Notes: generated by a model from the sequence alone, not told the origin. Shown: positions 26,701 to 35,043, counted from the first letter of the stretch. The stretch: 64,000 bases of DNA from Mesorhizobium shangrilense (GCF_028826155.1 NZ_JAQGPN010000001.1:2113501-2177500); one strand, 5' to 3'. Numbers and translations are program-made.

Positions 26701-26937
26701 GAAGGGCTGGCCACGCTGCGCGAAGGCCTTACCGCCTACGCCCGCACCGGCGCGCGCCAGATGCTTCCCTACGGCCGGACGCTTCTCGCCGACGCCTTCC
26801 TCAAGGCGGGGCGGATCCAGGATGGACTGGCGGTAATCGAACAGCTTGAGCAAGAGGACGCGGCCAACGAGGTCCGATTCTTCGACGCCGAGCGGTTGAG
26901 GGTAGCCGAGGCGCTGCGACCCCAGGCCGGCGCGTAA
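23800..26937 (+). CDS. SAM-domain / class III adenylate cyclase / AAA ATPase signalling protein
   Basis: The product has about 1,045 residues. The GTG at 23800 has GGGAG about 10 nt before it and begins directly with a SAM domain (TGLREWLTSLQLENHFEKLV, about 1-60). A class III cyclase domain follows (about 95-260): metal Asp in FADLVGST and LGDGVLAYFG, and the Asn/Arg pair in LGDTPNLAARL. An AAA/ORC-like ATPase comes next, with Walker A SGEAGIGKSRL and Walker B CFEDLHWVD. The rest (about 640-1045) is helical TPR-like repeats. This is the CyaK-like architecture common in rhizobia. It is cytoplasmic, and the SAM and TPR regions probably bind partners that gate cAMP synthesis. It forms a single-gene unit. 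Confidence 0.9.
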   Translation: MTGLREWLTSLQLENHFEKLVEQRVDLDVLPDLTEADLADLGVPLGDRKRMMRGIQALRQGEETGPARGAASAEPREFGHARSDLPLLYPKEELRQLTLLFADLVGSTQLAKNLDLESYRDAIRSYQLCCSDLVRTHFGFVAQFLGDGVLAYFGYPNAEEDDAERAVAAGLQITRDVARLERAGHVPLAAHVGIATGEVLVSDLVAGRLTIKGAVLGDTPNLAARLQVVAKPGQVIVAKSTRRLLGNQFDCSFLGNQRIKGFDRPQEVWLVRGMKASTSRFAARSRGRMTPLIGREEEREILQHRWDTARAGEGQVVLVSGEAGIGKSRLGEWLHDGIAAEAHYRLNYQCSPYHSGSPFFPIMMQLVHAAGLGDGDSVDERLDKLEHLLAKATQDVMSVAPLFAHLLSIPFEHRYGPLDQPPETIKERTVLALLEQLFGLAARQPVLVCFEDLHWVDPSTEELLDVLVERIDGKPVLLLCTFRPGYEAPWIGRAGVTHLALSRLDRRRSLDLVMWIASHEDLPEDLVEQIVVRTEGVPLFLEEMTKSVIEHRQLSVDGAPFEIMLPASLKELLMAKLDSLSSAREVVPLCAAIGRSFSYRLLLAVSQLSENALRPILDQLTQSHILLHRGEYPDTTFTFRHALIQEAAYETMLASRARALHDQIADVLSTQFAEIAETRPEVVAQHLSRAGRAANARDRWRAAAALAIASSANNEACAHLNQALGENAKLAQSPERTTAEIALREMMREPIELCGWGSEDIELNLRRLYELREEHGDRDELFSAIYGSCGTHLLAGRIRAAEADADRMAALSEETGDPAHGLLTVHTRALLAFLSGRFPVAVDGFDREICTLLPEHAARIRRHYVADPAIVARVMQAWALTLSGDDAGAAARIAEAERLIGMQGQSFSRIYGLTIIASIRQTRGEARAALELATAAWRMAHEERVPYWEAWADVVRGWAMTATGDVDEGLATLREGLTAYARTGARQMLPYGRTLLADAFLKAGRIQDGLAVIEQLEQEDAANEVRFFDAERLRVAEALRPQAGA

Positions 26938-26979
26938 AGCCGCGCAAGTTCGTGGAGGACGCCAGCATGGCAGGTCACG

Positions 26980-27924
26980 TTACTTGGTGTTGATCAGCGG
27001 CGGATTTTTGCATCGACCGAGGCAGTAGTAGGGCGGTGCGGCCCCGGGCGGCAGGGTCTCTGGGGGATAGAACAAGAACATCATGTCGATGCACGCTTCC
27101 GGGTCCGGCAGCAGAAGATGCCGGTAGTTGTCTCTCCAATCGCCATGATCGCGCATCATGACGCGCTCGTTCGGCTCAAAGAAGCCGTCATCATCGTGGT
27201 CCACCCACAGTCTTTCCACCTTGATCAGCACCCCCTTGGCCCAAAGTTTGTAGTTGAAAGGAGCCGCCGTCTGAACGTCGACCGGAATGTCACTATCGGG
27301 GAACACGTCGTTTGGATCCGCGGTGTTCTTTGCGAGCACCTGGAATACGTTGTCGCCGATCCAGACTTCGTATCTGAACCGGTCGATGTCGACGGTGCCG
27401 TTGGGCATCCCGATGGTGATCTGCGTCGTAACGTTGAGGTAACCGCCCTTGTCTTGATGGTCAAAGAAATAGCCGTCGATGTGACCTCGCGCGTCTATGA
27501 CGATCTTGAGGTCAGGTTCGAACATGCCGGCGGGCGACTTGGCCTCTGCGGCCCTGAGTAAGGCATGCCCGAAGATGCCGCCGAGACCGGTGAGGCCGCG
27601 CGATATGATCTCTCGGCTCCTCCCATCGCCTTGCCGGATCTGGTCGATCAACTGTCCGATCGGGAGGTTCCCAATCAAGTCGTCGCGCATACTCCTTAGG
27701 ATTTGGAGAAGCTTTGTTTCGTCGTCGATTGCCTGCTGAAAACTGTACATGGGCAACGGCGTCGGCGTCTTATCCGCCTGCGCGGCTTGCGGGGACATCG
27801 ACTCGACGTCCCCCGTCATCAGTCGGGTCGGTTCGTAATAGCCGTTCTGGGCAGCAACCGCCGAAGCAGCTAGCGCGGCCATGGTAGTCAGCCCGAGCAG
27901 GAGCATCATCTGGTTGGGCCGCAT
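26980..27924 (-). CDS. Exported protein with a calcium-loop-like DxDxDG motif
   Basis: The product has 314 residues. The ATG at 27924 has AGGAGGA upstream and starts a signal peptide (MMLLLGLTTMAALAASAVAA). The mature part begins with a helical region (LPIGQLIDQIRQGDGRSREI), then a beta-rich domain. WVDHDDDGFFEPNERV has the spacing of an EF-hand or dockerin-type calcium loop (D-x-D-x-D-G...E). The C-terminus has two cysteines (YYCLGRCKN). No family name is recognised. It is periplasmic or extracellular. It is convergent with the large cyclase gene. Confidence 0.7.
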   Translation of the reverse strand: MRPNQMMLLLGLTTMAALAASAVAAQNGYYEPTRLMTGDVESMSPQAAQADKTPTPLPMYSFQQAIDDETKLLQILRSMRDDLIGNLPIGQLIDQIRQGDGRSREIISRGLTGLGGIFGHALLRAAEAKSPAGMFEPDLKIVIDARGHIDGYFFDHQDKGGYLNVTTQITIGMPNGTVDIDRFRYEVWIGDNVFQVLAKNTADPNDVFPDSDIPVDVQTAAPFNYKLWAKGVLIKVERLWVDHDDDGFFEPNERVMMRDHGDWRDNYRHLLLPDPEACIDMMFLFYPPETLPPGAAPPYYCLGRCKNPPLINTK

Positions 27925-28784
27925 AGTGGATCCTCCTAGGACCCGTGGCAACGAGAGAGACGCTTGCCCCGGGCAGGAAATTACGCTTGCAAAGCGCTGG
28001 CCCCCTTCACGCACGCTCTACCCTAACAATTCAGGAAAAGAGCGTCAATTTTCACTGGAGTCTTCTTTGTTTCCTGAAGACATTCGGCAAGACGTAGGGA
28101 GAATTTAAGCAAACAATCCGACAACTACACGCTCAGCTAAACGGGCACTCGTATCACATCCCGACAGCCCGTAGAGACGTTTGTTTTATAGCCGGCTCTG
28201 AAGTCCGATACGCGTCGGGCGGGTGTGGCTGCCAATGAATTGGCATGGCTCCCAGCCGTCCTCCGCTCCCGCTGCGCTTAAAATCGAGCCGGCGACCTGT
28301 TGCGGTAGCCAGGACCTCACTAATATTTTGCCGACTGGGGGTGGCAGACTCAGGAAGCTCCGCGAACGAACCGAACCCTGCGCCGCGAGCTGGAGAAGTC
28401 GCAGAGGCAGACGGACGAGCTCAGGTCGCTCTTCGACGCGATACTCACCCGGATCCGGAGGGCGCACCTCAAGGAAGGACTCACGTTCGACGGGTGGTTC
28501 GAGACAGAGCTTGGGCCAGGCATCGTTCCCGCGGATACGATCGGCGCTCACGATGCGTTCGGCGACTCTCGCACCGGCTAATGGCTATCCTTCAGGGTAT
28601 GGCCAGCTATCCGGCGCGGGCGGATGAATCACTTGGATTCCCCGTTCTGGAAGAACTGACAATCCGCGCGGAGGCCAGACGCAAGATCGACGAGGAGCGT
28701 GAGGCGGAGCGAAATGCGTACCAATGCGTGCCAATCCCTTGATGGGTGTGCCCGCCGCTGGAGTCGTCCGATTGCAACTTATGA
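27925..28784. other. Mostly non-coding stretch with two tiny overlapping open frames
   Basis: 28015-28360 holds nothing recognisable beyond the promoter region of the exported protein. From about 28380 to 28581 a plus-strand frame without a clear start reads RELEKSQRQTDELRSLFDAI and ends TAA. That stop overlaps an ATG at 28581 (TAATG) for a 53-aa frame to 28742 (LGFPVLEELTIRAEARRKID). The coupling and protein-like composition hint at remnants or real small genes. No family is recognised. Confidence 0.35.
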
Positions 28785-28994
28785 TCAAGATGGTCGAACG
28801 ATCTGACCGACCTCTAGACGTGCTCTACATAAACTCGATGCCGCGATGCTGAAAAGGGCTTCCTCGTTCTGATCGATCAGTAGATCCAATTCCGACAATG
28901 TGGTCACGGCGATTTCCCTATAGGTGTCTTTACCTGAAGGCAGCCGATGTACGATCGTCGAGGCAGAATTATCAATACTGTACGTGCATTTCAT
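28785..28994 (-). CDS. Small 69-aa protein coupled to an integrase remnant
   Basis: The ATG at 28994 overlaps the TAA of the integrase fragment (TAATG). The product reads MKCTYSIDNSASTIVHRLPS, with EIAVTTLSELDLLIDQNEEA later: a short beta hairpin followed by a helix, with natural composition. No family is recognised. It may be a cargo gene left behind with the broken integrase. The absence of an independent ribosome-binding site suggests it relied on coupling. Confidence 0.45.
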   Translation of the reverse strand: MKCTYSIDNSASTIVHRLPSGKDTYREIAVTTLSELDLLIDQNEEALFSIAASSLCRARLEVGQIVRPS

Positions 28995-29227
28995 TAATGC
29001 GATGCGGCGAGCCGTTTCCTGCTGGCCCGGCGCGTGTAGAGCGTCGTCTGCTGCTTCGCCGTCCAACCGAAAATTGCCATGAGCTCGTCGTCGGTCGCGC
29101 CGTTCTCGGCGGCGATCGTGGCGGCTGCCTTCCGCAGCCCATGCATCGTGCAGTGGATCAACTCGGCCTTATCGCACCACCGGCGCATCGTGTTTCCGAG
29201 ACCGTCGGCAGAAAAAGGCCGATCCGT
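28994..29227 (-). pseudogene. Tyrosine recombinase C-terminal remnant
   Basis: About 77 codons with an in-frame stop just upstream at 29228. RPFSADGLGNTMRRWCDKA leads to CTMHGLRKAAATIAAENGAT (HxxR box), IFGWTAKQQTTLYTRRA (Trp in place of the second His, then the nucleophile Tyr) and ends RLAASH. All C-terminal catalytic residues are present, but the first three quarters of the enzyme are missing. It is a truncated mobile-element integrase, unrelated in sequence to the two in the island. Confidence 0.8.
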
Positions 29228-29365
29228 TCATGGGGCGCTGGCACTGCGCGAAAAAATTTGACCGTGCCCATGGGCGCTCTATCTGGTTTCGCACCGGTCC
29301 GGGGCTTGGTGACAGGCAGATGAAGGTGGAGAATTTCCCTTCCTGCCCACCCGGAGAGCGGGCTC

Positions 29366-30058
29366 ATGGCCGAACCCTTCGACGAATACTCATCCAGCTA
29401 CGGCGAGACCGTCGCCGAATCGATCCGCTTCTCTGGTCTCGGCCACGACTTCTTCCTGAAGGCCAAAGCCAATCTGTTGCGGCGGCTTATCCATGAGCGA
29501 GGCCTGCGGCGGCAGGGAAGGAGCCTCAACCTGCTGGATATTGGCTGCGGGGTCGGTTCGCTGCATCGGCATCTGGAGGGAATGGTCGACAGCCTGAACG
29601 GCTGCGACGTATCCGAACAATCCATCGATCGCGCTCAGCGCGATCATCCCGAAAACGTGTACACACTCTGCACGTCGTCTCGGCTCCCCTATGCCAACTC
29701 GACGTTCGACCTCGCGTTGGCGAGTTGCGTTCTGCACCACGTACCGCCGGCGGCCTGGCCAGCATTTCTCGACGAAACGCGGCGCGTGCTGCGTCTGGGC
29801 GGAGTTGCCTGCATTATCGAGCACAATCCGTTCAATCCCTTGACGCGCCTCGCGGTCTTCCGATGCCCCTTTGACAAGGGGGCGGTCCTGCTTACTGCCC
29901 GCAAGGCAAAGGCGCTCGCTCGTGGTGCGGGCTTCAAGGAGCTCCGCGTCGAGCATTTCCTGCTGCTGCCCACAGCCGGTTATCTTGCTCAAAGGGTCGA
30001 ACAGAAACTATCCGCTTTCCCCCTCGGAGCCCAATATGCGTGCAGCGGGCGCGCCTGA
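29366..30058 (+). CDS. Class I SAM-dependent methyltransferase
   Basis: The product has 230 residues. The start MAEPFDEYSSSYGETVAESI and motif I LNLLDIGCGVGSLHRHLEG, the acidic residue in NGCDVSEQSI, motif post-II LPYANSTFDLALASCVLHHV and RVLRLGGVACIIEHNPFNPL define a UbiE/Methyltransf_11-type enzyme that transfers methyl from S-adenosylmethionine. The EHNPFNPLTR motif is typical of methyltransferases in polysaccharide or lipid-glycan loci next to GtrA and glycosyltransferase genes. Here a GtrA-like scrap follows, but no other partners remain. GGAGAG precedes the ATG. Confidence 0.88.
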   Translation: MAEPFDEYSSSYGETVAESIRFSGLGHDFFLKAKANLLRRLIHERGLRRQGRSLNLLDIGCGVGSLHRHLEGMVDSLNGCDVSEQSIDRAQRDHPENVYTLCTSSRLPYANSTFDLALASCVLHHVPPAAWPAFLDETRRVLRLGGVACIIEHNPFNPLTRLAVFRCPFDKGAVLLTARKAKALARGAGFKELRVEHFLLLPTAGYLAQRVEQKLSAFPLGAQYACSGRA

Positions 30059-30087
30059 GTCCCTGCGTGCGTTCGGCGGCCGAGCAC

Positions 30088-30165
30088 GTGATGCGCTTTG
30101 GCCTCGTTGGCGCTTTCTCCGCGGTTCTCTTTGCAGCATTGGCGACCGTCGGCTTTCCTGACGGA
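30088..30165 (+). pseudogene. Possible GtrA-like N-terminal scrap
   Basis: Just after the methyltransferase, a frame from GTG reads VMRFGLVGAFSAVLFAALAT. This resembles the first membrane helix of GtrA-family flippase-like proteins (RF.lVGg.sa.l...). The sequence then loses sense before the terminator. It would agree with the methyltransferase-GtrA pairing seen elsewhere. It is too short to be sure. Confidence 0.25.
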
Positions 30166-30218
30166 TGCGCGGCCGTTTGTTGTTGGCGCGCTCCTTCCGC
30201 TTGGCAGAATGCTCGGAC

Positions 30219-30244
30219 AAAAAAACGGGGGCCCGAAGGCCCCC
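30219..30244 (-). terminator. Intrinsic terminator of the RTX/S-layer-like gene
   Basis: On the minus strand a 7-bp stem GGGGGCC / GGCCCCC with a TTCG tetraloop is followed by GTTTTTTTG. It lies 22 nt past the stop of the large gene, a textbook Rho-independent terminator, the clearest in the window. Confidence 0.93.
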
Positions 30245-30266
30245 GCCCAATTGACGTATCGATCAA

Positions 30267-33200
30267 TTACACGATGGACGTGAAGTCGATCTGTGCCAGC
30301 GAGGTGTTCGCCAAGCGAACGACCTCATCTGCCAAGCCGCCACCGTTCTGGTCAAAGAAGACGTAGACATCAGCACCGACCTGTTCTGCGAAGTAGAGTA
30401 CTGTTGCGTTGAATGCCGCGCTTGCGTTGGCATACGCGGCCGCATAGTCCGCCGCTCCAACACCCTCAGCGTAGTTCGCGACGCTACCAGCAGGGCCGGC
30501 AGTCGGACCGCCGGTAAAGTCCAACGTGTCGACGCCGAAGTCGTTGAAGTCCGTGATGGTGTCAATGGTCGAAGCCGCCAGCGCTGCCTGAGCGTCCGTG
30601 TCATCCTCATTGATGATGACAACGTCGTCGCCAGCTCCGAGGGTGATGGTATCCGCACCGGCCCCACCAATGACGACGTCGTTGCCGCCACCGGCATTGA
30701 TCGAGTCATTGCCTTCACCACCGTCGATCGTATCAGCACCGGCACCGCCAGTGATCGTGTCGGCCGATCCGCCACCGGTCACGTTGAGAGACAGGTAGGC
30801 GTTGGTGATCTGCGACGCGTCGAGGTTCAGAACCGTGTCAGCACCTGCAACCAGCGGGTTGTCGTGCGCAGAGACGTTCAGGGTCTCGACGCCGGTCGTT
30901 GCGGAGGCTTCCTGCGTGCTGTTGACCAGGCGATCGACAGTCGCGTTGTCGAGTTCGAGAACGGCAGTCTGCGTCGCAGCCTGGTCGTTGGTGAACTCGA
31001 TGGTGCCGACGTTCGACACGCCAGCCAGGTCGCCGATGGTCACGACGGCCGAGTTGCGGACTTCGAGAACGTCGGAGTTGCCCGCGTTGCTCAGCGCAGC
31101 CGCGCCACCGTCGATCTGCGCCAGGCCGTTCATGTTGGCGTCGGCCATGATGAAGCGGTCCGCCGTCTCGCCGAAGAACTCTTCGCCGTCATAGCTGAAG
31201 TTCGACTGCGCGTTGAGGCTGCGTGCATCGATGGTCACGCCCTCGTTGGCGGAGCCCGAGCCGTCGTTCTCCGGATCGTTGTCGTTGACGATCTGGATCA
31301 GACGGCCGCCGGTGACCGCCACGCCGTTGCTGGCGATCAGGTCGTTGGTCAGCGTCAGGTTGTAGCTGTTCTTGCCGTAGGCGTCGTTGGCGCCCGGCGC
31401 GGTGGCCAGATTGGTGCCGCCGCCGCCCTGGCCGACGAGGTGGATGGTCTCGATGTTGGAGACGTTGGTCCACTCCGACGCGCTGACGTTGATCAGCTTG
31501 CCGTCACCGTCGAGGTAGAGCGTGTCGTCACCATCGCCACCGTTCACCTTATCGCTGATCGACAGACCGGCGGTGGTGTTGTTGAGGGCGTCGAAGATGA
31601 TGTGGTCGTCGCCCGAGCCGCCCAGGATGGTCTGCCCGCCATTGGCGACGGCCGCATTGTTCGACACGCGGACGATCAGGTCGCCCGTGTAGGCCGAGGC
31701 ATCGACCTTTTCTCCGCTGAAGCGATCCGCAGCGCCGTTGCCAGCGTCCCAGATGCCCGTGCCGTCCGAATCACCGCCGCTCTGGTCAAGATCCAGCATG
31801 TTCCACGTCGAGTCGAGGTTGAGGAACTTGCCGGCCTGGTTCTCACCGAGCACCGTGATCGTGCCCTTGACGTCGGCGATCGAGGCGATCCTGACGCTGT
31901 TGGACTCCGAGTCGTTGTCGGTGAGGGTGACGTTCTCGACCTTGGCCGCGTTCAGCGTGAAGTTGAAGCGCGGATCGATGTTGATGCCGCGGACTTCGCC
32001 GTCAGCCTGGTCGACGATGGTCACGCCGACGAGGTCGGACGCGGTGTCGGCTGCCAGGTTAGCGGTGATCGTGTTCTGCCCCACGCCGTTGCTGCCGGTC
32101 GTGCTGTGCTGGATGACCAGATCAGCCGCAACCTCGGCGGACAGCTTGTTGAGGACGAAGTTGACGTCGCCCGGGGATACGTTGCCGAAGGCGCTCGACT
32201 CATTGCGCAGGATCACGCTCTCGAGGTCGGTGAACAGCGACGTGTCGACCGTGACGGTGTGGAGGCCGAATGCTCCATTGCCGCGGATATCGAGGTTCTC
32301 GACCGCCGTGACCGAACCCTTGGTGACGCTTGCGAACACCTGGACGGTGTCGTTGCCGTCGCCGCCGTCGATCTTGTCGTTGGCGCTGTCCATGCCGTTC
32401 AGCAGACGGATGGTGTCGTCATGCTTGGTGCCGGTGAACGAGAAGTCCACCTCGGTGCCCGAAGTGCCGTCCTGGTCGGCAATGACTTCGTCGCCGAGAT
32501 TGATCTCGATAGCGGCGTCAAGGCCGGAGGCGTCAAGCGTCGTGAACGAGCCCGCAACGTTCTCGAACGCTTCGTCGTAAACGAACGCCTCGACCTGATC
32601 GCTTCCGCGAGTGACATCGAAGCTCTCGCCAAGCGACAGTTCAGCATCGCCGGTGATGGTCAGAGTCTCGAGTTCCTCGAGATACATGTCGTGGACATCG
32701 TTGCCGTCGCCGGTCGAGACCAGGTTGAGCTTCTCGATGCCCTGCGAGCCGTCGTTGCTCTGCAGGTAAAGCTCGTCGATGGTCACGGTGTCGAGGGTGA
32801 GGCTGACCTCATCCGCATCGCCGCTGACGGCCTTGTTCACAAAGAAGAAGCCGACATCACTGTTCTCGTCGTTGGAGTTCGACACGCTGATGGCGAGGTC
32901 CGCGGCCGACTGGATGTTGTAAGCCTCGAACCAGTTGCCGTCGACGCCGTCGACGTTGAGGTTCTTCAGGCCGGTGGTGTCCTGCAGATCCAGGTAGCCA
33001 TCACCATCGAGACGCACGTTGACGTTGATCTCGTTGATGTTGTTGAGCGTCGCGTTGATGTCGTTGTCGCCGGTGTCGGCGTCGTTGACGAAGGTGAAGT
33101 TGAGCACGTTGTGGGCGCCCGTGCCGGTCAGCACGTCGTCGTCGTTCAGCGTGTTCATCTGGTCGGTGCCGCCCGGCGTGAAGGCGCGCGGCGCGTTGAA

Positions 33201-33857
33201 CACCTCGCCCGACAGCGTGTCGGCGTTGACGGTCAGCGTCTTGCCGGGAGCCGGGTCGTCGTTGTCGTACTTGGCGCCGTCGGCGGTCTCGATCGGGATG
33301 AAGACGTCGCTGGTCTCCGGCAGGTTGGCCGAGCCGTCATTGATGGCGGCCTTCAGGTCGTTGATGGCATCGCCGACGCCCTGGTCGTTGGCGACCAGCA
33401 TCTTGAGCAGCGAGGCCAGCCCCACGACGGCAGCGCCGTCTTCGCCGGCGACGCCGCGCTCGGCAGCCACGCCCGTGAAGAACGCCTGGGCTTCCGCACG
33501 GGTGAAGAAGGCAAGGCCTTCCGCCGTCTGGTGCTCGGCCGGCACATAGGCCTCGTAGATGGCGACGAGCTGGTCCTGCAGGGTGGCGGCGCCGGCGGTG
33601 ATGGCGTCGAACTTCGCCTCTGCGGCCGGGTTGCCCTGGAACAGCGCGTTGACGCTGTTGATGAAGATATTTTCCGTGTTGAACACGATGTTCGGGTTGT
33701 TGGACCCGTAATTCGTCTCAAGCGCGTTGTTGATCAGGAACATGAAGCCGTCGACGCTGGGAACGCCGCCCAGCAAGACTTCGTAAGCGGCTGCGATGCC
33801 GGCAAAGGCATCGGGATTGCCATCAATGAGGGCATCCAATTCGGCCAGAGTTGCCAT
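30267..33857 (-). CDS. Large RTX / S-layer-like calcium-binding surface protein
   Basis: The product has 1,196 residues, acidic and almost cysteine-free. The helical N-terminal domain (about 1-180) starts MATLAELDALIDGNPDAFAG. A long strand-rich region opens with TLTVNADTLSG and LNDDDVLTGTG, similar in layout to RsaA-type S-layer proteins. Nonapeptide calcium repeats occur mid-protein (GGSGDDHIIF, GGDGDDTLYL) and as a block near 1060-1110 (GGAGADTIDGGEGNDSINAG and following). The C-terminus (NTSLAQIDFTSIV) fits an uncleaved type I secretion signal. There is no N-terminal signal peptide, so export should be by a type I system encoded elsewhere. GAGGAG precedes the ATG. It probably forms a surface layer or matrix adhesin. 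Confidence 0.85.
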   Translation of the reverse strand: MATLAELDALIDGNPDAFAGIAAAYEVLLGGVPSVDGFMFLINNALETNYGSNNPNIVFNTENIFINSVNALFQGNPAAEAKFDAITAGAATLQDQLVAIYEAYVPAEHQTAEGLAFFTRAEAQAFFTGVAAERGVAGEDGAAVVGLASLLKMLVANDQGVGDAINDLKAAINDGSANLPETSDVFIPIETADGAKYDNDDPAPGKTLTVNADTLSGEVFNAPRAFTPGGTDQMNTLNDDDVLTGTGAHNVLNFTFVNDADTGDNDINATLNNINEINVNVRLDGDGYLDLQDTTGLKNLNVDGVDGNWFEAYNIQSAADLAISVSNSNDENSDVGFFFVNKAVSGDADEVSLTLDTVTIDELYLQSNDGSQGIEKLNLVSTGDGNDVHDMYLEELETLTITGDAELSLGESFDVTRGSDQVEAFVYDEAFENVAGSFTTLDASGLDAAIEINLGDEVIADQDGTSGTEVDFSFTGTKHDDTIRLLNGMDSANDKIDGGDGNDTVQVFASVTKGSVTAVENLDIRGNGAFGLHTVTVDTSLFTDLESVILRNESSAFGNVSPGDVNFVLNKLSAEVAADLVIQHSTTGSNGVGQNTITANLAADTASDLVGVTIVDQADGEVRGINIDPRFNFTLNAAKVENVTLTDNDSESNSVRIASIADVKGTITVLGENQAGKFLNLDSTWNMLDLDQSGGDSDGTGIWDAGNGAADRFSGEKVDASAYTGDLIVRVSNNAAVANGGQTILGGSGDDHIIFDALNNTTAGLSISDKVNGGDGDDTLYLDGDGKLINVSASEWTNVSNIETIHLVGQGGGGTNLATAPGANDAYGKNSYNLTLTNDLIASNGVAVTGGRLIQIVNDNDPENDGSGSANEGVTIDARSLNAQSNFSYDGEEFFGETADRFIMADANMNGLAQIDGGAAALSNAGNSDVLEVRNSAVVTIGDLAGVSNVGTIEFTNDQAATQTAVLELDNATVDRLVNSTQEASATTGVETLNVSAHDNPLVAGADTVLNLDASQITNAYLSLNVTGGGSADTITGGAGADTIDGGEGNDSINAGGGNDVVIGGAGADTITLGAGDDVVIINEDDTDAQAALAASTIDTITDFNDFGVDTLDFTGGPTAGPAGSVANYAEGVGAADYAAAYANASAAFNATVLYFAEQVGADVYVFFDQNGGGLADEVVRLANTSLAQIDFTSIV

Positions 33858-33880
33858 GATTTCTCCTCGAGAAGGTTACA

Positions 33881-33907
33881 ACCGGACCGATTAGGGTCCG
33901 ATCCGGT
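33881..33907 (-). promoter_or_regulatory. Nested inverted repeats in the leader of the RTX gene
   Basis: CGGACC (33883-33888) pairs with GGTCCG (33895-33900), and ACCGGA (33881-33886) with TCCGGT (33902-33907). The two pairings overlap, so they are mutually exclusive. They lie 25-50 nt upstream of the ATG, in the expected 5' untranslated region or operator. This could be an mRNA hairpin or a binding site for the divergent XRE-type regulator. Confidence 0.5.
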
Positions 33908-34019
33908 CGACTCCTTTACGCTCAACCGAAGGTAACTGTCAATTACACTGTACAAGTAAATTGCAGGGTGATAGCAAACGATCGTAGGTTGAAAATGAGT
34001 GCAGGGGGAGGCGTTGCAG

Positions 34020-34349
34020 ATGAGCATCAACACGCAGAGCGTCGAACATCTACTTCGCCGTGATGGTGGGGCGTGGCTTAGGAGTCTGCGTGAGCAATAG
34101 GGGCTTACCCAGCGCGCTTTCGCAATAACGGTAGGAACAGACTACTACACCTTCATTTCGCAGATAGAAAACGGCAGGGGCCGGGTGCCACCTGACCGCT
34201 ACAAGCTTTGGGCCGAGGTGCTGAAGGTCGATCCGAAGGAGTTCATGCAGGGGCTCATGCGCTACTATGATCCCTATGGATATGAGATGTTGTTCGGAGA
34301 GTTTCCGCAACCTCGGGGTGTCGGGAACGACAACCGGGACGTCGCCTGA
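34020..34349 (+). pseudogene. XRE-type HTH regulator interrupted by an in-frame amber codon
   Basis: From the ATG at 34020 (GGGGGAGG upstream) the frame reads 26 codons to WLRSLREQ, then TAG at 34098-34100. It continues in the same frame with GLTQRAFAITVGTDYYTFIS, QIENGRGRVPPDRYKLWAEV and on to TGA at 34349. Ignoring the TAG, this is a 109-residue Cro/C1-type helix-turn-helix protein of a kind I know beside surface-protein genes in rhizobia, where this position is usually Arg or Lys. The rest of the frame is intact, so the mutation looks recent or tolerated. It is divergent from the RTX gene and is its most likely regulator. Confidence 0.85.
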
Positions 34350-35043
34350 GCCAAGCGGGTTTCCACAACCTCGCATAGCTTGCTCGCGCGCGGCCAAGAT
34401 TTCCGGCTACAACCGCCTGGTGAAAAGGCGCTGATCTGCTGACTGCTTCGATCGCCCTCGCAGGCCGGTCGAACGCCGCGCTGCTGCACACATTCATCCG
34501 CGGCCAGAGACCCCATTTCGAGGAAGCGGGTTACGTCGCCTATAGCGCTTGTGCGGCAAGTCGCTGAGGAAATTGAACGCCGCTACCAACTCCCGGAGCT
34601 TGACCGCCGCGACCTCACGCATCGCCTCTTCGTCCAGTGGCTCGCGAGGCGATGTACTCTGCGGTCCCGGGTCCGTCGGATCGCTCAGGCGATCGGGCAG
34701 AGCCCGTCAAGAATGTTGGCGGTCGTTACCGTTACATTACTTCTAATGAAGGGAAGCGCGTGGGAAAATCGGCGCTTCGGTCTTCAGGAGGACGCCTCCA
34801 TGTTCCGAGTGACCGTCGCTGGGGCCGCGATAGACGATTGCGAAAACGGAGCTTGCGGAAGCACCCACTTCCAAACTGATTGCAAACAAAGCCGGGCAGG
34901 GCGCGCCTTGGTGTGCCCATTGGCACCGGCGAACTCTTTAGGCGCCGTGGCCGTGGCGAAGCACCGTGATCACGGGTTCGTCGGGAGGCCCCTTTCTCCT
35001 TAGTGCGTTGCGCAGGGATATTTTTAGCAAGGGGAGATCGGAA
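34350..35043. other. Intergenic stretch with no supported gene
   Basis: There are 694 nt between the broken regulator and the AbgT-like gene. One frame near 34551 begins with protein-like sequence (RQVAEEIERRYQLPELDRRD) but degenerates after about 45 codons and has no family. It may be a remnant. The promoter of the AbgT operon should lie near 34950-35030. Confidence 0.45.

Noticed and set aside
28245..28580. 5' extension of the frame containing the 53-aa ORF
   Set aside because: Pro/Arg-rich and random-looking; only the part after 28581 has protein-like composition.
30864..33935. Very long plus-strand open frame opposite the RTX gene (over 1,000 codons)
   Set aside because: It is the mirror of a GC-biased repetitive gene; the RTX frame has start, ribosome site, terminator and clear calcium repeats, while the opposite frame has no family pattern.
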